Shown: positions 1 to 7,055, counted from the first letter of the stretch. The stretch is 16,762 bases of DNA from Actinomycetota bacterium (GCA_013697465.1 JACCWU010000172.1:1-16762); one strand, 5' to 3'. Numbers and translations: made by a program. The notes: generated by a model from the letters alone, not told the origin.

Positions 1-256
1 GCAGGTAGCGCTCGGCGAGCAGGATCGGCACACCGAAGACGACGAGCGTCACACCGTGCCCGAGACCCCACCACGCGCCGAGCCGCGCTGCCGAGCGCGC
101 AGCGCGCTCGCGGCCCGAGGCGACGAGCGTTGTCATGGCCGCGATGTGGTCGGGATCGGTGGCGTGCCGAAGTCCGAGAAGGACCGCGACGAGCAGCACG
201 ACGGCGATCGAGGCGCTTTCGGAAAGGCCTGCGAGCCAGTCGTCGAGCCCGAACAT
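1..256 (-). CDS. Nickel/cobalt permease, NiCoT/NicO superfamily (3' part beyond window)
   Basis: The minus-strand reading frame opens with ATG at 256-254 and stays open for 85 codons to the left edge, so only the N-terminal part is seen. It begins MFGLDDWLAGLSESASIAVV, followed by a hydrophobic segment and then LGLRHATDPDHIAAM. This contains the HX4DH signature (H-ATDP-D-H) of nickel/cobalt permeases of the HoxN/NixA/UreH type, where these His and Asp residues contribute to metal recognition. A second hydrophobic stretch contains W-W-G-L-G-H-G, like the second conserved motif of the family. The gene starts 41 nt after the stop of another NicO-family gene and is probably co-transcribed with it and with the DUF4331 gene. 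No strong ribosome binding site is visible. Family assignment is fairly safe; metal specificity and direction of transport cannot be told from this fragment. Confidence 0.8.
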   Translation of the reverse strand, partial: MFGLDDWLAGLSESASIAVVLLVAVLLGLRHATDPDHIAAMTTLVASGRERAARSAARLGAWWGLGHGVTLVVFGVPILLAERYL

Positions 257-297
257 GTGCCTGGTTCGCTCGACGAGCGAGATCGGTTCGGCGCGCT

Positions 298-1710
298 CTA
301 CAAGACGCCGGGGAGCGCCTTCGCCGTGATGACGAGCCCCACGGCGAGGATGAGCACGGCGCTTACGGCGGGCAGAGCCTGCACGACGCGGCCGTTCAGG
401 GACAGACGGCTGAACGCCCGCCGTGCGTAGACGGCCACGAGCCCGATCGCGGTGATCGTCGCGGCGAGACCCACGCTGAAGGCGAGGATGAGTGCGAGCC
501 CGAGTCCGATCCGGTGCAATGCGATGGCGCTCAGGAGCACGACGAGGGCGGAGGGACACGGCAGAAGCCCGGCGGCGATACCCACGCCGAGTATGCCCTT
601 CGAGGTGAGCGCATCGTGGTCGTGCGAGTGACCATGGTCGTGGTGGTGGCCATGGTCATGGTCGTGCGAGTGGTCGTGAGGGTGGTCGTGGTCGTGGCGG
701 CCATCTTCTCGGCGGTCATGACTCGCCGCTCGCCGATGGCCGAGCCTCTGACGGAGCACCGAGGCGCCGACGGCGACGACGAGAAGGCCGGACACGAGCG
801 TCAGCCACGGGTAGAGCGTCTCGGGGACGATGAACTGCGAGAGCGCCAGCGTCACGATCCCGATCGCGAAGACGCCCGACGTGTGAGCCACGGTGACCGC
901 GCCGCCCAGCATGAACGCGTGACGTGGGGTCCCGCGCGTGCCGACGAGATATGCAGCCACCATCGCCTTCCCGTGTCCGGGAGTCAGCGCATGGGCCGCG
1001 CCCCAGAACATCGCGACCAGAAGCGACAGCAGGAGCACTCCCAACGAGATGTCGCCTCGCTCGATGAGCGCCTCGAATCCCCCGCCCTGGTGCTTCCGAG
1101 CATCGACCGCGCGGAGGGCCGGTGGAGCCCCCGAGGCGTCGCCCGGAGCGAAGGTAGCCGTAGCAACGGAGACGTCCAGCGGGGAGCGGAGGAGATCCTC
1201 GGGATACGACCGGAGCTCGTCGCTCGCGCTGCTCGAAGGCACGCTGGCGGCGTCGATGCGCGCGCCGTCGCGGGCGGAAAGCGTGACCTCCCGCCAGCCG
1301 ATACGGTCGGCGAACGCGCGATCGGCGAACGCGAGCTCGGTGCCGTTCGCCCGCGCCGTGTAGACGACGTCGAGCCGTAACGTCTCGAGGCCTCCCGCCC
1401 CGGGCTGCATGGCGACCCGCCTTTCCACCACCCGCAGTGGGACGATCTTGCCGTCGAGGCTCAGCTCCAGCTCGTCCGCCAATCGAGCCGGATACGCCCT
1501 CGACCGCACGCGGTCCCCGACCTGGAAGGTCGGGATCTCCGCAAGATCGAGCACGTAGTGCACGTACACCCGGTCGCCCGCGATCTCGATTCCCGCGTAG
1601 CGGTTGACGGTGAAGTTTCCGAGGGGATGAGCAGACGCCGACCCCGGTGCCAGGAGCACGACCGCGGCCAGTGCGAGCACGACGGAAAAGAATGCCCTCA
1701 CGCGTCTCAT
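298..1710 (-). CDS. NicO-family nickel/cobalt transporter with extracytoplasmic N-terminal domain and His-rich loop
   Basis: This 470-residue integral membrane protein has a signal peptide at residues 1-27 (MRRVRAFFSV then a hydrophobic core ending A-S-A). Cleavage there would leave the mature N-terminus His-Pro-Leu-Gly. Residues 28 to about 215 form a beta-rich extracytoplasmic domain. The membrane part carries HALTPGHGK at 240-248, the RcnA/NicO metal signature. A loop at 339-366 is almost entirely His and Asp (codons at about 613-696), and GLLPCPSALVVL lies near 381-392. In characterised relatives such as RcnA, NicO proteins move Ni2+ or Co2+ across the cytoplasmic membrane. Efflux is typical for RcnA, but the long exported N-terminal domain differs from it, so direction is uncertain. 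The ATG at 1710 is chosen because it gives a good signal peptide; no Shine-Dalgarno sequence precedes it. Two unlike Ni/Co carriers in tandem are notable. Confidence 0.88.
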   Translation of the reverse strand: MRRVRAFFSVVLALAAVVLLAPGSASAHPLGNFTVNRYAGIEIAGDRVYVHYVLDLAEIPTFQVGDRVRSRAYPARLADELELSLDGKIVPLRVVERRVAMQPGAGGLETLRLDVVYTARANGTELAFADRAFADRIGWREVTLSARDGARIDAASVPSSSASDELRSYPEDLLRSPLDVSVATATFAPGDASGAPPALRAVDARKHQGGGFEALIERGDISLGVLLLSLLVAMFWGAAHALTPGHGKAMVAAYLVGTRGTPRHAFMLGGAVTVAHTSGVFAIGIVTLALSQFIVPETLYPWLTLVSGLLVVAVGASVLRQRLGHRRAASHDRREDGRHDHDHPHDHSHDHDHGHHHDHGHSHDHDALTSKGILGVGIAAGLLPCPSALVVLLSAIALHRIGLGLALILAFSVGLAATITAIGLVAVYARRAFSRLSLNGRVVQALPAVSAVLILAVGLVITAKALPGVL

Positions 1711-1726
1711 TCGCGCCGAATCGTGG

Positions 1727-1773
1727 ACCGGTTCGGGGGCCGCCGGCCGCGGGCGGCCCCCGACGGAACCGGT
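1727..1773 (-). other. Strong two-part hairpin between DUF4331 gene and NicO gene
   Basis: Read on the minus strand, an outer stem ACCGGTTC/GAACCGGT (8 bp) encloses an inner stem GGGGGCCGCC/GGCGGCCCCC (10 bp), with a 4-nt bulge on one side and a 7-nt loop. It begins 1 nt after the DUF4331 TAG stop and ends 16 nt before the ATG of the transporter gene. No T-run follows, so it is not a textbook intrinsic terminator. It could act as a partial terminator, an mRNA 3'-end stabiliser or processing site that sets different expression levels of the two genes, or a fold limiting access to the downstream start. Confidence 0.75.
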
Positions 1774-1774
1774 A

Positions 1775-3070
1775 CTACTTGCCCTTCGTGTTGTCGAACC
1801 CGCTCTGCGGATCGGCGATGTACGGGAACGAGCCGAGGAGATTTCGGTCGTCGCCGTTGACGCCGTCGCCGAGGGGGACCTTCTTCCCCTTGAGGAAGCC
1901 GGCCACGGCCTGCTCGGCGATGTCGATCACGTCGTCGCCGAGCCGCCGTCCGTTCGGCCAGCCCTGGTTGTCGGCCCCAAGGACGCCTAGCCGATTGGGG
2001 TTGGCCGTCACCGGGATCCTGAGGTTCACGCGGAGCAGATCCGCGAGTCTCGGGCCGGTGAAGTTCAGCTCCGGCACACCCGTGAGAAGGACGGCGACGA
2101 GGTCGTCGCGCCCGGTCTCGGGGACGCCGAGCTTGTACAGCTGGTTGATGACCGCCGCGAGGATGGGCGTCTCGTAGTACCTGCGGAACTGCCCTTCCTG
2201 CGCCGGCGCCAGTGCGTTCCAGCGGTCCTTGAGACCCGTCGGAATGACGACCTCGTTTACGAGCGGGTTGGCCATGCGGTTGACCTGCACCCACGCACCT
2301 CTGTTGCGAGTCGTGGTACCGCGCGTCGTGACCTTCCGCCGGTCGACCGACGACCACACGCCGATCGTCCCGTTCTTCGCCGAGAGACCTGCGATCGGCA
2401 CCTGGACGCCGAACGTGTGCACGCCGTAGCCGGCGAAGAAGTCCTTGCCGCCGCCCATGTTGCCTATGCCCTTGCGGATGGCGACGAGGTCGAAGATCGC
2501 TCCGATGTCACCGAAGAACGGATCGTCGCGCTGGCCGGCGAAGGCCCTCGAGTTGCCGTGGTCGAACGAGACGATCGACTTCGTGACGAGCGAACGGTAG
2601 TTCGGGGTCGAGCGCGGCCCGATGTTGTTCGGGGGAGTCGTGCCCCGGGCAACGACGCTCGCCTTCCCGCGCGCGACCCGCGTGACCGTGAACGGCTGAG
2701 CGGTGTCGCCGAGGAAGAACGGGCCGGTCTTCGTGCGGAACTGGAACCGGTAGGTCACGTCGGCGCGCGCGTCACCATTCGTGTCCACGTACAGGTTGTA
2801 GCGCGCGTTCGGCGAGAACGTGTACCAGTTCGGCCCGGCAGCCGGATCCTCGCCCGGGATGACGTTGGCGAGAATGGTGACCGTGTCCGGCTTGTCGGGG
2901 CTCCGGAACGCGTAGAGGTCCGTGAGGTCGGCGGACGGGTCCTCCGCGATGAGCGGAGCCTCGCGGTGACTCGAGGCCGTGCCGTTCCCAGGACCGAGTG
3001 TCACGGCTCCGGCGACGCCCGCTACGGCGAGCAATGCGATGGCGGAGACCGCGGCGATCCCTCTGTGCAT
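1775..3070 (-). CDS. DUF4331 family exported protein
   Basis: The product is a 431-residue secreted protein. Residues 1-22 or so are a signal peptide (M-H-R then a hydrophobic stretch). The mature part opens with S-S-H-R-E-A-P-L-I and D-L-T-D-L-Y-A-F, the diagnostic start of DUF4331 proteins. Further family blocks follow: NARYNLYVDTNGD, DDPFFGDIG, and a C-terminus ending in L-G-S-F-P-Y-I-A-D-P-Q-S-G-F-D. The length is close to the family norm. The family has no established biochemical function; its conserved His, Asp and Asn residues suggest surface metal binding, but that is inference. The ATG at 3070 is preceded by AGGAAGGAG (3076-3084), one of the few strong ribosome binding sites in the window, which suggests high expression. 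It is divergent from an ECF sigma/anti-sigma pair and upstream of two nickel/cobalt transporters, so control by that sigma factor is plausible. Confidence 0.9.
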   Translation of the reverse strand: MHRGIAAVSAIALLAVAGVAGAVTLGPGNGTASSHREAPLIAEDPSADLTDLYAFRSPDKPDTVTILANVIPGEDPAAGPNWYTFSPNARYNLYVDTNGDARADVTYRFQFRTKTGPFFLGDTAQPFTVTRVARGKASVVARGTTPPNNIGPRSTPNYRSLVTKSIVSFDHGNSRAFAGQRDDPFFGDIGAIFDLVAIRKGIGNMGGGKDFFAGYGVHTFGVQVPIAGLSAKNGTIGVWSSVDRRKVTTRGTTTRNRGAWVQVNRMANPLVNEVVIPTGLKDRWNALAPAQEGQFRRYYETPILAAVINQLYKLGVPETGRDDLVAVLLTGVPELNFTGPRLADLLRVNLRIPVTANPNRLGVLGADNQGWPNGRRLGDDVIDIAEQAVAGFLKGKKVPLGDGVNGDDRNLLGSFPYIADPQSGFDNTKGK

Positions 3071-3081
3071 TGGTGCTCCTT

Positions 3082-3093
3082 CCTAGATCTAGG
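3082..3093. promoter_or_regulatory. 12-bp perfect palindrome in the DUF4331 leader
   Basis: CCTAGATCTAGG is a perfect 12-bp palindrome. On the minus strand its 3' end merges with the AGGAAGGAG ribosome binding site of the DUF4331 gene. Such AT-centred symmetry stands out in this GC-rich DNA and suits a dimeric repressor site that would overlap the early transcribed region. No regulator is identified. Confidence 0.45.
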
Positions 3094-3128
3094 GTGGGGA
3101 CGGGCGTTGTTCGCGACCCCCCGCCGAT

Positions 3129-3156
3129 CGGTTCGTCGCCTCCGTCCGGCGAACCG
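3129..3156. promoter_or_regulatory. Inverted repeat CGGTTCG-N14-CGAACCG
   Basis: Arms of 7 bp lie at 3129-3135 and 3150-3156, with centres 21 bp apart (two helical turns). This is the geometry expected for a dimeric DNA-binding protein on one face of the helix. It sits midway between the divergent DUF4331 and sigma genes. The CGAACCG arm also resembles the GAAC-type -35 elements of ECF promoters. Functional role is inferred only from position and symmetry. Confidence 0.4.
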
Positions 3157-3240
3157 GGGCAGTCGCAGAGGCGAACAAGACCGATGGAGCAGCTCGCCCC
3201 CACCGTGCTAGCGTTGCGCGGCCCCGAGCCCTCTTGGTCG

Positions 3241-3840
3241 ATGCGCAAGCAGCACGCTCATCTCTCCGACGAAGCCCTCGTCGCGTTGGTCGCGCGAGGC
3301 GACGAGCCCGCCCTAGCGGAGCTCTACGATCGCGTCGGGCGCATCGCGTACGGCCTCGCCTTCCGCATCCTTCGGGACGACCGGCTCGCCGAGGATGCCG
3401 TCCAGGAGGCTTTCCTCGGGGTTTGGCGGACGGCCGCTGCCTTCCGGGCCGAGCGCGCGAAGGCGAGCACCTGGATCCTGACGCTCGTCCACCGGCGAGC
3501 CGTCGATCTCGTGCGGAGGGAAGAGCGACGCCGGACAGAACCGCTCCCCGACGACGTGCCGACTCGACCCCAAGACGCAACGGACGCCGCGGACGAGGCC
3601 GCCTGGCTGCGATTCGAGCGCGAGCGGGTACAGGCGGCGCTGAAGCAGCTTCCCGACGTACAGCGCGAGGCCATCGAGCTCGCGTACTACGGCGGCTACT
3701 CTCAATCGGAGCTCGCGGAAAGGCTCGGCCTGCCGCTCGGCACCGTCAAGAGCCGGATGTTCGCCGGGCTCGCGCGCCTCCGCGAACTGCTGGACGACTC
3801 GACGCAGGAAGGATCATGGAAGCCGGAATTCACGAGCTGA
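3241..3840 (+). CDS. ECF-subfamily RNA polymerase sigma factor (SigK/SigL-like)
   Basis: With the ATG at 3241 the product has 199 residues. Sigma region 2 spans about residues 24-96, including L-A-E-D-A-V-Q-E-A-F-L-G-V-W for core binding and -10 recognition and S-T-W-I-L-T-L-V-H-R-R-A. A variable linker at 97-120 follows. Region 4 spans about 126-184, with L-P-D-V-Q-R-E-A-I-E-L-A and the helix-turn-helix Y-S-Q-S-E-L-A-E-R-L-G-L-P-L-G-T-V-K-S-R, which reads the -35 element. An in-frame ATG at 3184 would add 19 residues (MEQLAPTV...) that do not look like sigma sequence. I prefer 3241, because the family starts near H-L-S-D-E-A-L and a possible -10 element lies between the two ATGs. The gene overlaps the following anti-sigma gene by 25 nt, so the pair should be made at a fixed ratio. 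The regulon is unknown; the divergent DUF4331 gene is a candidate target. Confidence 0.9.
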   Translation: MRKQHAHLSDEALVALVARGDEPALAELYDRVGRIAYGLAFRILRDDRLAEDAVQEAFLGVWRTAAAFRAERAKASTWILTLVHRRAVDLVRREERRRTEPLPDDVPTRPQDATDAADEAAWLRFERERVQAALKQLPDVQREAIELAYYGGYSQSELAERLGLPLGTVKSRMFAGLARLRELLDDSTQEGSWKPEFTS

Positions 3841-4523
3841 CCGCGGGTTACGCCCTCGACGCCCTCGAGCCGGACGAGCGCCGCTCGTACGAGGCGCACC
3901 TCCCGGGCTGCGCAGCGTGCCAAGAGGAGCTCGCATCGTTCTCGAGCGTGACGGAAGCGCTGGCCGTGGCAGCTTCGGGTCCGGCCCCTAGCGCCGCACT
4001 CCGCGGGCGGATCCTGGCGGAGGCGCGAGCCGAGCCGCAGGTGGTCGTCCCGTTCGAGCGCCCCAGCCGGCGGACCGTCCCCACGCTCGCGGCGGTAGCA
4101 GCCGTCGCAGCAGTCGCCGCCCTCGCGGTGGGCATCTGGGCATCGCAGGTCTCGGGAGATCTGGACGATGCACGAGCCGCGCTCGAGCGAGAGCGCCAGA
4201 CAGCCGCCGTTCTCGCCGATCCCAGCGCTCGAACCGTTGCGCTCGAGGCCGGCGAGGGTCGTCTCGTGGTGGGTCAGGATGGGCGAGCCGTTCTCGTGCT
4301 GGACGGTCTCGATCCGGCGCCCGCCGGCAAGACATACGAGATGTGGATCGTAGAAAGCGACAGGACCCTTCCCGCCGGACTCTTTCCCGGCCACGAGAGC
4401 GTGGAGGTCGAGCGTGTCGACGGCACGGTGGCGCCGGGCGACATCGTCGCGGTGACGATCGAGGACGCGGGCGGCGTCGAGGTCTCGGAGAACGACCCGA
4501 TCGTGGCCTCCGAACCCGTCTGA
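3816..4523 (+). CDS. RskA-type transmembrane anti-sigma factor with zinc-binding domain
   Basis: This 235-residue protein is the cognate inhibitor of the preceding ECF sigma factor. The cytoplasmic N-terminal anti-sigma domain (residues 1-80) carries the zinc motif H28-LPG-C32-AA-C35. One transmembrane segment lies at about 89-108, rich in Ala and Val. A short coiled stretch (L-D-D-A-R-A-A-L-E-R-E-R) leads into an extracytoplasmic RskA domain, recognisable by Y-E-M-W-I-V-E-S and P-A-G-L-F-P-G. In this family the outer domain and membrane segment are cut in sequence by regulated proteolysis, releasing the sigma factor. The start is decided by AGGAAGGA at 3806-3813 just before ATG 3816, which lies inside the sigma gene, so the two are translationally coupled. 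The RskA domain ends near the usual C-terminus, so the protein looks complete. Confidence 0.9.
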   Translation: MEAGIHELTAGYALDALEPDERRSYEAHLPGCAACQEELASFSSVTEALAVAASGPAPSAALRGRILAEARAEPQVVVPFERPSRRTVPTLAAVAAVAAVAALAVGIWASQVSGDLDDARAALERERQTAAVLADPSARTVALEAGEGRLVVGQDGRAVLVLDGLDPAPAGKTYEMWIVESDRTLPAGLFPGHESVEVERVDGTVAPGDIVAVTIEDAGGVEVSENDPIVASEPV

Positions 4524-4567
4524 GAAAGACGCGTTCGCCACCGACAAGGCCCTGCAACATCCGAATT

Positions 4568-4591
4568 GGGGTCAGACCCCGGGACCTGTCC
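4568..4591 (+). repeat. Palindromic intergenic repeat, copy 1
   Basis: GGGGTCAGACCCC (4568-4580) is a near-perfect palindrome, followed directly by a second imperfect palindrome, GGACCTGTCC. A second copy in inverse orientation lies at 14462-14484. Over about 25 nt the two share AA-NN, the whole 13-nt core, GGAC and TG. This points to a dispersed short repeat rather than a gene-specific control site. It lies in the gap between the anti-sigma gene and the penicillin-binding-protein gene. Confidence 0.65.
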
Positions 4592-4618
4592 GCGCCGGCC
4601 GCGCGATGATTTCGGGAC

Positions 4619-4624
4619 TACACT
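4619..4624 (+). promoter_or_regulatory. Possible -10 element giving a leaderless penicillin-binding-protein mRNA
   Basis: TACACT lies 7 nt before the TTG at 4632, the spacing expected if transcription starts at the first base of the start codon. No ribosome binding site is seen in front of this start, which fits a leaderless message. No clear -35 hexamer is visible, so support is weak. Confidence 0.3.
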
Positions 4625-4631
4625 TCGGCGC

Positions 4632-7055
4632 TTGCGACGCCGGAGGGAGACGGCAACGCCGCTTCGAGGGCGGCGACGGCGAGTCCGCAAGCTGCGTCTC
4701 GCGGCGCTGCTCGGCGTGCTCTTCGTGCTCGCCGGCCTGTCCTTCACATTCGGACTCGTGCGCGCGGTCGCGAGTGAGATTCCCTCTCTCGATCCCGCCG
4801 CACAGCGCTCGGACATCGACACCGTCGTCTATGCATCCAACGGGCGCTCCGTGCTCGCAGTCCTGCGCGGGGAGGAGAGCCGCGTCCTCGTCGGCACCGA
4901 GGACATTGCCCCGATCATGCGCCAGGCGATCGTCTCGACCGAGGATCAGCGGTTCTTCGAGCACGACGGAATCGACCTTCGGGGCGTCGGCCGTGCCCTG
5001 TGGGCGGACGTCCGGAACCAGGCCATCGTGGAGGGCGGCTCCACGATCACGCAGCAGTTCGTCAAGAACGCGTACATACGTAACGAGCGGACGATCGCGC
5101 GCAAGGTGCGCGAGGCCGCGCTCGCGTGGCAGCTCGAGCAACGCTGGACCAAGGACCGCATCCTCACCGCATACCTGAACACCATCTACTTCGGGAACGG
5201 GGCGTACGGGATCCAGCAGGCTTCGCGGGCGTACTTCGACAAGGGTGCGAAGTACCTCGAGCTGCACGAAGCCGCGTTGCTCGCCGGGATCCCGGCGGAT
5301 CCCACACGCTACGACCCGGTCACGAATCCCACGGCCGCGCGCACGCGTCGCGCGCATGTGCTCGATGCAATGGTCGGGCAGGGGAAGATCACGCGCCGCG
5401 CTGCCGCGCTCGCGGCGGCCAAGCCGCTTCCTGCGGACGAGGTGCGGCTCCCCGCCCAGATCGGTCCGGCCCAGTACTTCGTCAACTACATCAAGGACCA
5501 GCTCGTCGGGAAGTACGGGGCGGGCCGAGTGTTCGGCGGCGGGCTGCGGGTGACGACGACGATCGACCTGAAGCTCCAGCAGCTGGCGCGCAAGGCGATC
5601 GAGCGAGTGCTGAGGAATCCCGACGGCCCTGCGGCCGCTCTCGTCGCGATCGACCCCAGGACCGGGGCGGTCAAAGCCATGTTCGGAGGGAGGAACTTCC
5701 GCGCCAGCCAGTTCAACCTCGCCGCACAGGCCGAGCGGCAGCCCGGCTCAGCCTTCAAGCCGATCGTCCTCGCGACGGCCATGCGACAGGGCATCTCGCC
5801 GCTGACGGAGATCGAGTCGAAGAAGGTCTCGATCGACGCCGGCGACCGCATCTGGCCGGTGACGAACTACGACAACACGTATCTCGGCCGCGTCGACCTC
5901 GCCCGCGCGATGGTGTCGTCCGACAACTCCGTGTACGCCCAGCTAACCGACCTCGTCGGCCCGAAGGCCATCGTGCAGACTGCCCACGACCTCGGGATCA
6001 AGAGCCCGCTCGACGCGTACTTCTCGATCGGGCTCGGGTTCGTCGCCGTGAACCCGCTCGAGATGACTCGCGCCTACGCGACGCTCGCCAACGGCGGCAG
6101 ACGCGTGGACGGCTCGCTGTTCGGCGACACTCCGCGCGTCGTCGAACGTGTCGAGCGGATCCGATCGGGACGCGTGGAGGAGAACGTTCCGCAGCCGACC
6201 GAGGTGATGGAGTCCGGCGATGCCGAGCTTCTCACCGACATCCTGCAGAACGTCGTTGCCTCTGGCACCGGCGTTCGCGCAGCAATCCCCGGCAGGCAGG
6301 TCGCCGGCAAGACGGGAACGAACGACAACTACGCGGACGCGTGGTTCGTCGGCTATACGCCTGAGCTCGCGGTCGCCGTCTGGGTCGGGTACCCGGACCG
6401 GCTGCGCGCGATGACCTCCGAGTTCGGTGGCGAGCCGGTGACCGGCGGGACGCTCCCGGCGCTGATCTGGAAGGAGTTCGTCGGCCGCGTCGAGGAGTCC
6501 GACGAAGACGCGGCATTCGAGTCCCCTCCCTACCTCGGAGCCGTGCCGACGTGGGTCGTGAAGCGCGGAGGCGCCTGGCAGCTCGACAACGGGTACTGCC
6601 AGGGCGCGCGGCTCATCGCGTATTTCCCCGGACGGGGTCCGGAAGACGAGGCCGACTGCAAGCCCAATGAGGTCGAGGTGCCGCTCGTCATCGGGATGAG
6701 CGAAGTTACTGCTGTCGCGCGCCTCGCCGATCAGCCGCTGGCTGCGAAGCTGATCTACAAGCCGGCGAAGGCCGGCAAGACGCCGGGGATCGTGGTCGAC
6801 CAGGTGCCACGCAAGGGAGGCCTCTCGGCGAACGACGAGGTCACGCTCATCGTCTCGAAAGCGCGCTACGGGCTGCTGCCCAACCTCGTCGGCTCGAGCC
6901 TCGCCGACGTCACCCGCGAGTTGAGGCGGCTCGAGCTCGCGTTTCAGGTGACGCTGGCACCCGGCCAGACCGGCACGGTGCTCGAGCAACGGCCGCGGGC
7001 GGGCGTCGCGGCCGCGCCGACCCTCGTCGTCAGACTCGTGGTCGGGGACGGCTGA
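4632..7055 (+). CDS. Class A bifunctional penicillin-binding protein (transglycosylase/transpeptidase) with two PASTA domains
   Basis: From TTG 4632 the product has 807 residues. It has an Arg-rich cytoplasmic tail, a membrane anchor at about 22-44, then a GT51 glycosyltransferase domain with E104-D-Q-R-F-F-E-H-D-G (catalytic Glu), GGSTITQQ (135-142) and R-K-V-R-E-A. The transpeptidase domain has the SxxK motif S373-AFK (acyl-enzyme Ser), SDN at 430-432 and KTGT starting at K560. Two PASTA domains follow at about 681-744 and 746-807. Two Cys residues between the transpeptidase and PASTA parts could form a disulfide. It polymerises lipid II and cross-links peptidoglycan outside the membrane; PASTA domains bind muropeptides or the nascent wall. 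The frame is open back to a TTG at 4566, but that start lies at the edge of the palindromic repeat, so I reject it. Its last 26 nt overlap the convergent glycosylase gene. Confidence 0.93.
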   Translation: MRRRRETATPLRGRRRRVRKLRLAALLGVLFVLAGLSFTFGLVRAVASEIPSLDPAAQRSDIDTVVYASNGRSVLAVLRGEESRVLVGTEDIAPIMRQAIVSTEDQRFFEHDGIDLRGVGRALWADVRNQAIVEGGSTITQQFVKNAYIRNERTIARKVREAALAWQLEQRWTKDRILTAYLNTIYFGNGAYGIQQASRAYFDKGAKYLELHEAALLAGIPADPTRYDPVTNPTAARTRRAHVLDAMVGQGKITRRAAALAAAKPLPADEVRLPAQIGPAQYFVNYIKDQLVGKYGAGRVFGGGLRVTTTIDLKLQQLARKAIERVLRNPDGPAAALVAIDPRTGAVKAMFGGRNFRASQFNLAAQAERQPGSAFKPIVLATAMRQGISPLTEIESKKVSIDAGDRIWPVTNYDNTYLGRVDLARAMVSSDNSVYAQLTDLVGPKAIVQTAHDLGIKSPLDAYFSIGLGFVAVNPLEMTRAYATLANGGRRVDGSLFGDTPRVVERVERIRSGRVEENVPQPTEVMESGDAELLTDILQNVVASGTGVRAAIPGRQVAGKTGTNDNYADAWFVGYTPELAVAVWVGYPDRLRAMTSEFGGEPVTGGTLPALIWKEFVGRVEESDEDAAFESPPYLGAVPTWVVKRGGAWQLDNGYCQGARLIAYFPGRGPEDEADCKPNEVEVPLVIGMSEVTAVARLADQPLAAKLIYKPAKAGKTPGIVVDQVPRKGGLSANDEVTLIVSKARYGLLPNLVGSSLADVTRELRRLELAFQVTLAPGQTGTVLEQRPRAGVAAAPTLVVRLVVGDG

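Larger units (their letters stand above)
3071..3240. promoter_or_regulatory. Divergent intergenic control region between DUF4331 and ECF sigma genes
   Basis: This 170-bp gap must hold promoters for both directions. It contains the palindrome at 3082-3093, the inverted repeat at 3129-3156 and, on the plus strand, an extended -10-like TG-C-TAGCGT (hexamer 3209-3214) that would start a transcript about 20 nt before the sigma ATG. No convincing -35 element pairs with it. Self-regulated ECF operons usually have an ECF-type promoter here, but I could not fix its hexamers by eye. Confidence 0.5.

Noticed and set aside
613..720. Apparent tandem DNA repeat (catggtcatggtcgtg type)
   Set aside because: It is the codon pattern of the His/Asp-rich loop of the transporter, not an independent repeat or CRISPR array.
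130..1380. Long plus-strand open frame of 416 codons opposite the NicO gene
   Set aside because: It is Arg/Glu-rich with a low-complexity Val run arising from the complement of His/Asp codons. The minus frame has a signal peptide, membrane helices and family motifs.
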